This document shows, piece by piece, positions 21,069-30,530 of a stretch of 49,415 nt of DNA. The DNA comes from an uncultured Flavobacteriales bacterium (GTDB lineage Bacteria > Bacteroidota > Bacteroidia > Flavobacteriales_G > Salibacteraceae). Location: positions 1 to 49,415 of the forward strand of contig CALCCE010000146.1 of NCBI GenBank assembly GCA_937899835.1, in the 5' to 3' direction. Numbering within the stretch: the stretch's first letter is position 1; every line of letters starts with the position of its first letter. A program made the position numbers and the translations under genes. A model generated the notes under the pieces. It ran no database searches. It was not told the DNA's origin and was given only the letters and a program-made list of their open reading frames with translations.

Positions 21069-24000
21069 TTACGGCGGACCATCGACCCAAGTACGCATAA
21101 AACGTAAATTATTGTTTGGTGAAACATTCATCCGATCTAAAATATTACCTACCAGATCGGCCGAATTACGGTTAACATTGTAATAGCTACTTCCGATTTG
21201 GACGTACATATTCCCATCGCGGAATTGCAAACGGCCAGCTGAAAATACGCTTTCGTTGGATGCCAGAAAGGGATGTTCCACTTCATTAGGTAGGATCGGA
21301 CCAATCCTTATTTCCCGCATATCTCGTTCTGGTATAACGAAGTTGAAGGTTTCACCACTACTTATCAGGTTAGCGGCATCGTTCCCGTACCCGTTCATCA
21401 CTATTCGGTTGGCAATAGCTGGCTCGAAAGTTTGAACAATTTCCCGGTAATTGTTTTCGATGGTTGCATAGTGATTGGGATACCTGTTTCGATAAAGATC
21501 TCGACCACCACCACAAACATTGTGGACCAATACTTTTGCCCCTGAAACGTAGTAATTGTGAGTGAAGGCTACCTCAAAGTTGTAAACCTGAGCTACCGTA
21601 TCTTTCACGACTACACTTTCAAGTACTAGCACTGTACCATCCATCACCCGCAGGCTATCTCCGGTACTTAAATTCCCTGCCGCTACCCAGATCCCATTCC
21701 GCCAAAAAGGGTGCTCCTCGGTAGTAGCGATGAGTACTCCGCCGAGTTGCAACAACACCAATCGGGAAACCGTGCGAATGGAGGTGTCCACTACTTCGTG
21801 CAATACATTGTGGCCGGTGCTTTTGTGGTAGCTCCATACCGAATCACCAATTTGAATCGTCTCAATGGGAACCGATGCGTCTTTGCGTTGTATTAGGGTG
21901 CCTGCTACAAAACAACCTGTTTCTTCAGCTTCTGTGAGGTCAGTCGTGTTCGCCCCACCGCCAGCGATGGCCTCGGTTAACCCTCCGAGAAATTCCTGAA
22001 TTCCCCAACTCTTCCAACTAAAGGTCTTGTAGTTGGTAACGGTATTGTCGAGACCTCCAATGCCGGCTTGTAGCAGCACATTGTTGTCAGTAGCACCCCC
22101 GAGGGCAATTTCTCCCACATCGATGATCAAAGAAGCCAACCAGGAAAAAACGCCCTTGTGGCCGCTGGGATCGGTCACATTCACCGGATCATTGAAGGTA
22201 TAAGCATAACGGTTCAATACATCCCGCTGATGAAGCTTGCCGCCTTGCTCTGCATCCGGAGTTAAGAAACGAGCCGTTAAAGGATCGTAATACCGGGCCG
22301 AGAAATAATAGAGATCGCTTTCTGCGTCCAATTCCTTGCTCCCAAACTTGGCTCTGAAGTTATCCGGACCCGTAAAATAAGGTTGATAAATGTCTCCAAA
22401 AGGTTCATAAAACACCTGGCTGCTCAGTTGGCCGGTGGCCGTAGCGGTAAGTTGGGTGCTGTGCACATGATCTTGATAGAAGTAAAGGACACCCGCCGTA
22501 GGAAAGCCGCTGTTTGCATTGCCGGTGGTATCGGGTTGTGCATTATTGACCGATACCTTTCGACTGATGGAGGCCACCTGATCGCCCAAACCCATTACAT
22601 AATTGGTATAGGTGATGCTATCCGCATACACGGTGACTTCATAATGGGGAGGCAGGTAATAAGTAGTGCAGTTGTTCAGGTAATCCACCTTTTTAATCCG
22701 CTGGCCCTTGTGGTCATATTGCAGGCTGTCCAACTTGGTACCGTTTTTCCAAACGCTGGTCAATTGATTCAAACCATCGTATTGATAGGTGAACGTATCT
22801 CCATCCACCACGGCTGATTGTCGGTTGCCGGTAGCCATATAGCTGGCCTTAAAAACCGTATCGGCCGTGTTTTGATCTATCCCGTAAATGGGTTGATAGT
22901 TGGTGTAGCCATATTGGATGCTGTCTTTGCTCTTGAGGTTGCCCGATACATCATAGGCAAAATTTTTGGAATTGTAGAAGCCAAAAGCACTGTCCAGCCG
23001 GCCCGCCGTGGCGTAATAGAAGCTTTGTGAAAGATCGGCATTGTTGAGGTCCGAGAGTTGGGTGAGCCGAAGTAAATAATCGTGTGCATAGGCATGTTGC
23101 ACCGCTAAACTATCGTTTCCATTGGCGTCTTTCAAGTACAAACGTGTACTGTCTACCATACCGGTAGGATCGTAGCTGTATTCGTGGCGGGTGTTGTTGC
23201 CATAACTAATCAGCTTGGCCTGGCCCTGTGCATTGTGCTGTTGGTAGTAGCCGTAAGTTGTAGAATCATGTGTTACCCCGTCCCAAAACTGGAGGTACTT
23301 CAGCCAATTTTGGGCAGTATAGCTGTATTGCAGCACCGACGAATCGGGATAAGTGATGGAAGAAAGCTTGCCATCGGGGCGGTACTGGTACTCCAGAAAA
23401 AGGACTTTGCTGTCAATGTTCAAGCTAATCTTGCTCGGGTGGCCATAAGCATCGTACTCATAGGTGAGGAGGTCGCTGCCGGGCAGCAGTACCTCTGACA
23501 AACGCCCAAGGCTGTTGTATGCTGCGCCCTGGTCGTAGCGATACTGTATGGAATCGAAAGGGGCATATTTTTTTACCGCTATCCGGTTCAAAGCATCCAT
23601 TCGTTCTACGATGGAATCCCCGTTTGCATTGATCTGAAATGCCGTTTTTAAAGAATCAAGGTATTGATAGTGCACCTGTTGGAAACTCGGATCGTTAATC
23701 AACACCTTACGGCTGAGCGAACTATAACTGATTTGGGTAGGTATCGCCTTCGGGTCAAGCGCTCCACTGAGTCGTGCCAGGGGATCGTGCGATAGCCATG
23801 TAGTATCCCCATTGGCCGCCACGTAGTAGGCATGGCGCCTTTTATTGAAATAAAAATCAAATCCCGTGTGCAATTTTTCTGCATTTGCCGTGCCTTTGGC
23901 ATGCACTCTTTTCACCTCCTTTTCGGTGTAGAAATAAGTATACGTGTTGACGATACTGTCGGAGGTGCCTTTGGGAAGCACGATTTTTGTCAGGTTGCCG

Positions 24001-27000
24001 TAAGGATCGTATTGGTGCGAAATGCCATAATCGCCCGTTTGGTGCTGAAAGTAGGGAAGCGATTGCCAAACCACACGGTTTTTGCTATCCAGATGCATTT
24101 CCGTGACCCGGTTTTGACTGGGGGAATTGCCCAGCCCAACCGTTCGGTACTTGCGAATCAAACCATCATAATACACTTGAGACGAAACCCAGTTGTCCGA
24201 GCCCCAATCTTGCAATTGCTGGTGCAGCATTGCATAGCCCGAGTCGCCCACGTTGGTCCAGGACATTTGCTCCAGTAGGGTAGTAGAGTCGTTTGGGTCG
24301 GGGCCGTATTTTGCAATCACCCTGCCCAAGCCGTCCAGCGCTTGATAAAAACTATTTCCGTTGGCATCGGTGCGTGCAAGTTGAACCCCGAATGCACTGT
24401 CATAGCGGGTGGTGGTGACCAGTTGAATGGTGTTCCCACTTTCCAAATTAGGAAGAGATGGCGATACCGTTTGAGCGATAAAGGAGAAATAGACCGAATC
24501 GTAAACCGTAGTGGTGGTATCTCCCGAAGGATCAACAACGAATTGCTGATTGCCGTAGGGGTCGTATCCAAATTGGTGGGTAATCCACCGCTGCTGCTGG
24601 TCGTCCCAATCCGCTTTTGACAAAATGTTTTTGTTGTTGTCGTAGGTGATGGCTTTGTATTGGAGGGTGTCGCTACCCGATTTAGTGGTCGCCAACTGGC
24701 GACTCGTCAAAAAGCCCAGCTGCCAGATACCGGTATCGTTTTGGTATTCGTGAAGCTCATACACCACTGGTTGTGTTCCAGCCGTGTCGCTTAGATTTTC
24801 AATGGATTTCACGTTTCCATAGGCATCGTAGGTGTAGTTTTTTCCCGTGGTGAAGGCGTAGCTGCCGTAATCGAAATAATCAGTGCTACTGTTTTTCTTT
24901 TGCACCATATAAATGCTATCGTTGGCTTTAGATTGCAACAACAAGCTGTCGTAGGTAAATCGTTTCCCATAAAGCTTGCTGTTGTCTATGAGATACCGCA
25001 CAATGGAAGAATCCACCAGACCGGTGAAAGGAAAAGCTTGTTGATAGTAGGTTTGGGCAATGGACTGCTCCGAGCTATCTACCAATGATTTGGATTGAAA
25101 ACCCAGCCACCACCGGCCGTTCATGTCCATCAAAGCCTCCTCATAAAACAAACCGTAGGGGTAGCGACTCCCACGCCCGTCAGATTTAGAATAGCTCGAT
25201 ACTGCATAGCGGGGGAAATCTACATTCAAAACAGGGAAAGTGCCGCCGGAACTTGTTCCATAGTTGCAGTTTTGGTAACTGGGACTGCCCACCGGAAAAT
25301 TGGCCCCTGTTACCCTGTTTAAAGCATTGATTCCGTTGAGGTAGTTCCCTTCGGCAACGGTGCTTTTGCGGTAAACGGTCGTGTCGGTCAAAGGTTTGTA
25401 GGTCACCTCAATTTGCCCACCAATGCCATTGGAATACCCATCGATCAGATTGGGATAAGTTGCATTGGCAAACATCAGCGTGTATTGACATTCAGTAAGT
25501 ATTTGAGGTATGGATGTGAGGTGAATGATATCCGATTTTCCATCGCCATTCACATCTCCGGGAATGCCGTCGATATAGTCGGTCCAACTCACTCCGGTGG
25601 AGGGCAGGGTATCTTTTACGCTAAACTGGATGCCGTTGGAAAGGTAGGGTGTGAATTGTACTTCATTGGCATTGTTGGTGCCCCGAAACAGAAAGTCCGA
25701 CTTGTTGTCGCCGTTGAGGTCGAGCGGAAGAATGCTCCCGTAGTTATTCGGAAAATCATACAACACAGTATAGCTGCTATCTAAGCCAGTGCTGTTGGAA
25801 AGAAAAGTGGAAAATTTTCCGTTTTGCCCTTGCGGTTGCCACGAAAGGCCAATGTCCGTCAACCCATCGCCATTCATGTCCATGGGAATGATCTGGTTGT
25901 AGCCCAAACCTACTGCAGTGGGCAGGGTATCGGTGAGTTGAAATTGATCTCCGGTAGAAAGGAGGGTGACCAGGTCCAGCGTTGCCTGGGAGGAATCTAT
26001 GAGGGCAAACACCAGGTCCGTCATTGGGTCGTCGTTGATGCGCGCGGGAACCAACAAGAGATTGGGCGACCAGGGAAGAGCAGTAGGAGTGAGCGAATCG
26101 GGAAAAACGAAAGCACTACCATTCGAAAGGCCCACTGCATATTGTAGCATCGACGGAGGAGACAGGCTGCCGCTTACGTAAAGCAGGTCACCCTTGCCAT
26201 CTCCATTCACGTCCGTACCCATGAGGGTGATGTTTTCTGCCGAAAGGTGGGTGGTGAACGTGTCGGAAACGTTGAGTTTGCTTCCGTTGTAGTCAAAAAC
26301 AACATAGTACATAGCGGTATCGCCATAAGTACCAAATTGGGCCACCACCTCCTGGTCCCCGTTGCCATCTATGTCCAGGGAAAACAACTGAATTTGGGAA
26401 ATGCTGTAATTCAATGCCGTGGCTTCAATCACCGGGCTTTCCAAGTGCTGGCCCTGAGAAATTGACAGGCCATAATAAAGCGTGTGGGATTGGGGCCAAA
26501 ATTGCAGCAAGTCGGTCTTGCCGTCTCCGTTCACGTCCACGCTGAAGTTGCTCAAACCTTGTGGAATCACCGCCAAGGTATCGGGGGGCGCAATGGGCAT
26601 AAACAAGGTGTCGCTGGCCGTTTGGTAATCAAAAGTAGTGGTGGGCAATGCATTGCCCAAGCCGTCGATTTGCCGGATGTCCACCAAACGGCTCAGTGCA
26701 GTGAGTGAATCGAATTCGTAGTCCAAAGCATAATGCATGATGGAGTCGTCCAACACCATGCTGGTGACCTTGCACAACAGGAGGCTATCTTGAACCAAAC
26801 CACCCTCTGAAAAATCAGGTACGGTATCGACTCGGCTTTGGTAGGCAAATACCACCGCTCGTTGGCTGTTCAAAAGCGTGTCTCCTGCAGTATCTACATG
26901 GTAAGTGTAGTCGATGCGCTGAGGGTAGTAGCTGCTTTTTCCAGTCAGTTGGAGGTATTGGACCGTAAAGAAATTGCGATTGAGGTCCATGCTCTTGTTC

Positions 27001-27581
27001 ATTGCCCAACTGCGAATGGCACTTTGATCGGCATTTTGAATTTGGGCATCGCTGGTGGTTCCATATTCCACACGATGGCCGTTTTTGGTGTAGACCACAA
27101 AGGAGTTGGGGTTGGCCTGTTGACCATAAGCCATCACCTTGCTCCAGCTCTCCACCTCGGTATGGTAGAGGCAACTGTCGTTTCCATAGGCCCGCACGAG
27201 CATCAGGCGATGTCCGTCCAAGGCAAATCGGTCGTTGCTGTCATAGTTGATGCTTCCCCAAAAACCATCCTGGGCCACGGTGGCAGGCACCCTTTCAATC
27301 ACCGACAATCCGCTGAGGGTCCATCCCACGCCGAGCATGCCGTTGCCTTGAAGGCTGTTGTAGGTAAGGGCAAGCCCTGGCTGATTTTTATTGGTTCCGG
27401 GAGCTACATGCAATGGAATGTTAAAAGTAGAAGCCCCCTGGCTATTGACCGAAAAGTTGGTGTGAAGTGCACCACCCAGTTCACTTGAAGTGGCGGTGGT
27501 TTCTGTAGTATTTGAAAAGGTACCATACATCGCTACTCCTACCACAACAGGTAGGGCGATGATCCAAACAAGTCGCTTCAT
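21069..27581 (-). CDS. SpvB/FG-GAP/RHS-repeat protein with HINT domain and novel C-terminal tail (polymorphic toxin-like)
   Basis: A 2,170-residue protein from ATG at 27581 (a TTG two codons upstream is also open). A hydrophobic export segment is followed by an SpvB/TcaC-like domain (about 30-330), at least six FG-GAP/VCBS repeats of the DVNGDGKTDLL type (about 345-720, Ca-binding), a TcdB-middle-like part, many YD/RHS repeats and an RHS core ending YYFSARYYDPLTARFLTPD and DPVNVTDPSGH. Residues 1890-2021 form a HINT module, CFVAGTLI to VLVHN, with THNYYV before its end. A 149-residue tail (DNA 21072-21518) follows that I do not recognise. The RHS shell normally encapsulates a toxin released by self-cleavage. 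A lipoprotein gene abuts upstream. No same-strand gene follows that could encode immunity. Confidence 0.88.
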   Translation of the reverse strand: MKRLVWIIALPVVVGVAMYGTFSNTTETTATSSELGGALHTNFSVNSQGASTFNIPLHVAPGTNKNQPGLALTYNSLQGNGMLGVGWTLSGLSVIERVPATVAQDGFWGSINYDSNDRFALDGHRLMLVRAYGNDSCLYHTEVESWSKVMAYGQQANPNSFVVYTKNGHRVEYGTTSDAQIQNADQSAIRSWAMNKSMDLNRNFFTVQYLQLTGKSSYYPQRIDYTYHVDTAGDTLLNSQRAVVFAYQSRVDTVPDFSEGGLVQDSLLLCKVTSMVLDDSIMHYALDYEFDSLTALSRLVDIRQIDGLGNALPTTTFDYQTASDTLFMPIAPPDTLAVIPQGLSNFSVDVNGDGKTDLLQFWPQSHTLYYGLSISQGQHLESPVIEATALNYSISQIQLFSLDIDGNGDQEVVAQFGTYGDTAMYYVVFDYNGSKLNVSDTFTTHLSAENITLMGTDVNGDGKGDLLYVSGSLSPPSMLQYAVGLSNGSAFVFPDSLTPTALPWSPNLLLVPARINDDPMTDLVFALIDSSQATLDLVTLLSTGDQFQLTDTLPTAVGLGYNQIIPMDMNGDGLTDIGLSWQPQGQNGKFSTFLSNSTGLDSSYTVLYDFPNNYGSILPLDLNGDNKSDFLFRGTNNANEVQFTPYLSNGIQFSVKDTLPSTGVSWTDYIDGIPGDVNGDGKSDIIHLTSIPQILTECQYTLMFANATYPNLIDGYSNGIGGQIEVTYKPLTDTTVYRKSTVAEGNYLNGINALNRVTGANFPVGSPSYQNCNYGTSSGGTFPVLNVDFPRYAVSSYSKSDGRGSRYPYGLFYEEALMDMNGRWWLGFQSKSLVDSSEQSIAQTYYQQAFPFTGLVDSSIVRYLIDNSKLYGKRFTYDSLLLQSKANDSIYMVQKKNSSTDYFDYGSYAFTTGKNYTYDAYGNVKSIENLSDTAGTQPVVYELHEYQNDTGIWQLGFLTSRQLATTKSGSDTLQYKAITYDNNKNILSKADWDDQQQRWITHQFGYDPYGNQQFVVDPSGDTTTTVYDSVYFSFIAQTVSPSLPNLESGNTIQLVTTTRYDSAFGVQLARTDANGNSFYQALDGLGRVIAKYGPDPNDSTTLLEQMSWTNVGDSGYAMLHQQLQDWGSDNWVSSQVYYDGLIRKYRTVGLGNSPSQNRVTEMHLDSKNRVVWQSLPYFQHQTGDYGISHQYDPYGNLTKIVLPKGTSDSIVNTYTYFYTEKEVKRVHAKGTANAEKLHTGFDFYFNKRRHAYYVAANGDTTWLSHDPLARLSGALDPKAIPTQISYSSLSRKVLINDPSFQQVHYQYLDSLKTAFQINANGDSIVERMDALNRIAVKKYAPFDSIQYRYDQGAAYNSLGRLSEVLLPGSDLLTYEYDAYGHPSKISLNIDSKVLFLEYQYRPDGKLSSITYPDSSVLQYSYTAQNWLKYLQFWDGVTHDSTTYGYYQQHNAQGQAKLISYGNNTRHEYSYDPTGMVDSTRLYLKDANGNDSLAVQHAYAHDYLLRLTQLSDLNNADLSQSFYYATAGRLDSAFGFYNSKNFAYDVSGNLKSKDSIQYGYTNYQPIYGIDQNTADTVFKASYMATGNRQSAVVDGDTFTYQYDGLNQLTSVWKNGTKLDSLQYDHKGQRIKKVDYLNNCTTYYLPPHYEVTVYADSITYTNYVMGLGDQVASISRKVSVNNAQPDTTGNANSGFPTAGVLYFYQDHVHSTQLTATATGQLSSQVFYEPFGDIYQPYFTGPDNFRAKFGSKELDAESDLYYFSARYYDPLTARFLTPDAEQGGKLHQRDVLNRYAYTFNDPVNVTDPSGHKGVFSWLASLIIDVGEIALGGATDNNVLLQAGIGGLDNTVTNYKTFSWKSWGIQEFLGGLTEAIAGGGANTTDLTEAEETGCFVAGTLIQRKDASVPIETIQIGDSVWSYHKSTGHNVLHEVVDTSIRTVSRLVLLQLGGVLIATTEEHPFWRNGIWVAAGNLSTGDSLRVMDGTVLVLESVVVKDTVAQVYNFEVAFTHNYYVSGAKVLVHNVCGGGRDLYRNRYPNHYATIENNYREIVQTFEPAIANRIVMNGYGNDAANLISSGETFNFVIPERDMREIRIGPILPNEVEHPFLASNESVFSAGRLQFRDGNMYVQIGSSYYNVNRNSADLVGNILDRMNVSPNNNLRFMRTWVDGPP

Positions 27582-27587
27582 AACCAA

Positions 27588-28631
27588 TCAATTACAAAGT
27601 GACAAATTGGTTAGGGCTACAATGTCTACTGTGGGGGAGTAGGTCTCCAGTGCATCATCATCGTACGCAACCAATATTTTTCGATCACATTGTTGCGAAC
27701 CATTGTTATTAAAAGTAATTGCAAAATTTTCCAATTCGTAGAAATACTTCAAAAGGAATTTCACCTCCAGCTTTCCATCTTTTACAAGCGATGTATCGAG
27801 GTTCCATGCTCCGATAACCTGCATTTGTGTTAGCGTAGAAAAATCTACCGGATCGTAGCCTTTAATTGTGGTACAAGTGGCCCCTTCAAATATGAGCTTA
27901 TCCGGCATGTCATATTTCACGCCGATGCGGTATTTGTTGTCTCCGGAGGTACTTAGAGAATAATCTTCTACTTCGTAGTACTTGATGTTGTTGTCGGTCA
28001 TTTTCCATTCATAGGAAATCGGCACTTCCTGACCCGTACATTCATTCACACCATTGCTGTTGTCGTAATAGGTGATATTGAAGGTGCTGACGTCATTTTC
28101 TCCCGCTGCTATTTCTGAGGTGATGGAGGACGCTCCAAAATCTGAATTCGCAGGGGCAAGACCAAGACATCCAATGCCGTCCGTAATCTTGTTTTCCTCC
28201 GAATCGGTGATGGTGATCGTTGGCTGATAGCTGAAGAGTTGGTAGGCATTGTTCAAATTGGTTATCCCGGAAGGATTGACCGAAAATGTATTGATTGCAA
28301 TCACGTTATAGGAATCCGGAGAAATTCCATAGGCATAAACATTCAGGCTGGTGATGATATTCTGCTCACTTGAGTCGATCAGTTGACGCATGTATGAATT
28401 GCCAGTACTGAGCACAAAGCTGTCTAGTAGCAAGGTGTCCCCATACTCCCATAGGCTAAATGGGGTGATGTTGGCCGGGTTTAGGTCGTTGATGGCGGGG
28501 TCCGCAGGTGCCGGTGAAGTACTAGGCTTTTCGGGTAGCGGTTGCTCCTTAGTGGGGCCTGAACTACAGGCGGAAAAAAGCAGCGCAAAAAGTGTTAATC
28601 GAATGGTTGGAGTTTGGGCGAATCTAAACAT
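27588..28631 (-). CDS. Predicted lipoprotein upstream of the RHS gene
   Basis: A 347-residue protein with signal and lipobox (FALLFSAC), then a Pro/Ser/Ala linker of about 25 residues. The rest is beta-rich, Thr/Asn-rich and has four cysteines after the lipidated one. I recognise no family. Its stop (TGA) is six bases before the ATG of the RHS gene, so they share one mRNA; the likely role is as a surface-anchoring or export partner of the RHS protein, by position only. A matched promoter and a 16-bp palindrome lie directly upstream. Confidence 0.65.
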   Translation of the reverse strand: MFRFAQTPTIRLTLFALLFSACSSGPTKEQPLPEKPSTSPAPADPAINDLNPANITPFSLWEYGDTLLLDSFVLSTGNSYMRQLIDSSEQNIITSLNVYAYGISPDSYNVIAINTFSVNPSGITNLNNAYQLFSYQPTITITDSEENKITDGIGCLGLAPANSDFGASSITSEIAAGENDVSTFNITYYDNSNGVNECTGQEVPISYEWKMTDNNIKYYEVEDYSLSTSGDNKYRIGVKYDMPDKLIFEGATCTTIKGYDPVDFSTLTQMQVIGAWNLDTSLVKDGKLEVKFLLKYFYELENFAITFNNNGSQQCDRKILVAYDDDALETYSPTVDIVALTNLSLCN

Positions 28632-28636
28632 GGTGA

Positions 28637-28652
28637 AGGTGAATTTTCACCT
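28637..28652. promoter_or_regulatory. 16-bp palindromic operator candidate in the RHS operon leader
   Basis: AGGTGAA, TT, TTCACCT: perfect 7-bp arms. It lies between the -7 box and the lipoprotein ATG (28629-28631), overlapping the expected transcription start, so a protein bound here would block the operon. Crp/Fnr-like regulator genes lie on the other side (29080), but no link is shown. Confidence 0.5.
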
Positions 28653-28679
28653 AAGGTAAATTAATAATTGTGATACAAA
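28651..28679 (-). promoter_or_regulatory. Bacteroidota-type promoter of the lipoprotein-RHS operon
   Basis: On the minus strand TTTG (28676-28679), 17 bases, then TACCTTAG (28651-28658), one base off TAnnTTTG. Spacing and position fit the primary sigma factor of Bacteroidota. Confidence 0.55.
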
Positions 28680-29079
28680 GCCCTAAAAATCAATCCATTT
28701 GGGTGTGGGGTAAAGGTGTACTTGTGGGGGAAGGCAGAGGCTTGGTCAGGCCAGTCGGTGAAGAGTTCGCTATGCCAACTTTCGTTGCCGAGAAGTATTC
28801 GTCTTAAGAAGAACTATTCCGGTTTTATCGTTGGAATAAAACGCAGATGGATAGGGTAAACTTGGGAGAGGTGTAGGGAAGTAATTGTAGTTCAACCCAT
28901 GTTTTAGTTCTGTAGACCAACTCAGAACTGCCGGTGGTTTCGATTTTGGGTGCTTTAAACAGAAGCCGATCTTCCAATCCTATAGAGAAGCTACTTTATC
29001 AATTATCAAAAAAAACTAATTCCGGATAGGGGAAACTTCCTGTTGGGTTGTCATTCTTTCAAAGACCAAGCAACCCGAT
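28680..29079. other. Intergenic region, no gene seen
   Basis: About 400 bases between the divergent RHS operon and a Crp/Fnr gene. It is somewhat A/T-rich towards its right end. I see no open frame with family resemblance, no RNA gene and no clear promoter for the Crp/Fnr gene. Confidence 0.4.
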
Positions 29080-29676
29080 ATGGAATTCTTATCGCTACTG
29101 GAACCCGAAGAGTTATCGATTCTCAAAGAGGTATATGCCACAAAACGTTTGAAAAAGGGAGAATACTTGTTGGAGCAAGGCAAGGTGTGCCACCACCTGC
29201 ATTTTGTGTTTCGAGGGCTAATCCGACAATACCATGAAAAAGACGGGAAAAGCCTGACGTGTTGTTTATCTCCCGAAAATCACTGGGTAATCGATTATGC
29301 CAGTTTTCTGCAAGAACAGCCCACCTGTTTTTATTTCGAAGCCTTAGAGGATACCAAAGTCATTAGCATACACCGAAAAGACCTCCTGTTGCTCTACGAA
29401 CGATTTCCCCGCTTTGAGCGAGCAGGACGAAAAATTGCCGAGCAACTTGCCTTGAGAAACACCTCCATTGCCATTTCCCTGGCTTCGGAGAAGCCGGAGG
29501 AACGTTGTCGAAAGTTTCTGAACGAGAACCGGGAGTTGCTCCAACGGGTCCCGTTAAAATACATCGCCAGTTATCTGGGCATCACACCCGAAAGTTTGAG
29601 CCGAATTCGAAGGCGCCTGACTCTGGGGGAAAGGGCCGATCGAGCGCAAGGAAGAATGCGGTTGCAGAACGGCTGA
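29080..29676 (+). CDS. Crp/Fnr-family transcriptional regulator
   Basis: A 198-residue regulator: an N-terminal cyclic-nucleotide-binding-like beta roll (KKGEYLLEQGKVCHHLHFVFRG) and a short C-terminal winged helix with RVPLKYIASYLGITPESLSRIRRRL as recognition helix. The C-terminus continues about 20 residues past the usual end (LGERADRAQGRMRLQNG). The cAMP-contact residues of Crp are not obviously kept and there is no Fe-S cysteine cluster, as is usual for the many small Bacteroidota members. The target is unknown. It stands alone. Confidence 0.9.
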   Translation: MEFLSLLEPEELSILKEVYATKRLKKGEYLLEQGKVCHHLHFVFRGLIRQYHEKDGKSLTCCLSPENHWVIDYASFLQEQPTCFYFEALEDTKVISIHRKDLLLLYERFPRFERAGRKIAEQLALRNTSIAISLASEKPEERCRKFLNENRELLQRVPLKYIASYLGITPESLSRIRRRLTLGERADRAQGRMRLQNG

Positions 29677-29799
29677 TGATACCCTCTAAAAGCTGTTTTT
29701 TCAAATGGCCATGTGACCAGAAAATGATTCCATAGATACAGGGCTACCACACTAAATTCTTTTTGGTACGTTTATACACCAACTGTTGCCATTACCCCA

Positions 29800-30441
29800 A
29801 TGCTGCGTAGTGCTTGCTTATTGCTTCAATCTCTATTAGTGGTTTTACTTCTGTTAGGTGCATTTGCCCCTTGTGCAGGCCAAACTACCGCCTCCAGTTG
29901 GTTGCGCGACTCTTTGGTGCTGCCACCCGCCAATGTGGAATTGAAAACCGATAAGTATCGCTTTGAGGTACCCAAGGGAACCGCAGCGCTGGGTAAAGAT
30001 CAAAAACTACGAACCATTAAAACCCGGTTCACCTACACCCTCCAATACGCTCAAATCAACTCGGCAGTGGAATTCGGTAGCCGGATTTTACACCTGGACT
30101 ACGACACCCTTTTGTTGGGCAATTTCGACTATCGGGAGGTATCAGAAATGAGGTTCAAACGGGCAGATATTGATGGCACCATACTATTTTCCAATTGTCG
30201 GATTACAACCTATAGCCTAAGCCTGAATGGAGATACCTTGCAGTGCACCCTGTTTGACAATGCTGATGAGGCGCTGCTTGTCTTCGACACTTATTACTTC
30301 AGGGTGACTCCATCGCGGTTCATGGGCATGCAGTTGTTCTGCTCAGATATTTTAAAGTTGCCCGAATCCACTAAAATAGAGGTGGTTAACCGAGGTGACT
30401 TTTATGAGCGCGTTTTTGTAGGGATTCCGGATACCGACTAA
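29800..30441 (+). CDS. Predicted secreted protein, unknown function
   Basis: A 213-residue protein with an N-terminal signal peptide (LLVVLLLLGAFAPCAGQ) and a beta-rich mature part containing the segments FGSRILHLDYDTLLLGNFDY and DGTILFSNCRITTY. No family is recognised. It stands alone and is convergent with the NmrA-like gene; a weak 5-bp hairpin lies between them at 30449-30462. Confidence 0.55.
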   Translation: MLRSACLLLQSLLVVLLLLGAFAPCAGQTTASSWLRDSLVLPPANVELKTDKYRFEVPKGTAALGKDQKLRTIKTRFTYTLQYAQINSAVEFGSRILHLDYDTLLLGNFDYREVSEMRFKRADIDGTILFSNCRITTYSLSLNGDTLQCTLFDNADEALLVFDTYYFRVTPSRFMGMQLFCSDILKLPESTKIEVVNRGDFYERVFVGIPDTD

Positions 30442-30530
30442 ATCAACTGCTTAGAAGTAAGCTTCAAGCATTACACTTGGGGTAGCAGGGACAATCAATC
30501 AGGTAATTTGATAGCAGCGCGGTGCACCAC

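Noticed and set aside
20915..21127. Short minus-strand open frame (70 codons) overlapping the RHS gene end, considered as an immunity gene
   Set aside because: It overlaps the RHS 3' end and then the readable C-terminus of the nitrilase pseudogene on the other strand, and has no protein-like features of its own.
22383..27488. Many plus-strand open frames of 60-216 codons inside the RHS gene
   Set aside because: They are antisense to the repetitive RHS coding sequence and show low-complexity or valine/isoleucine-rich translations expected from the reverse strand; the RHS frame is clearly real.
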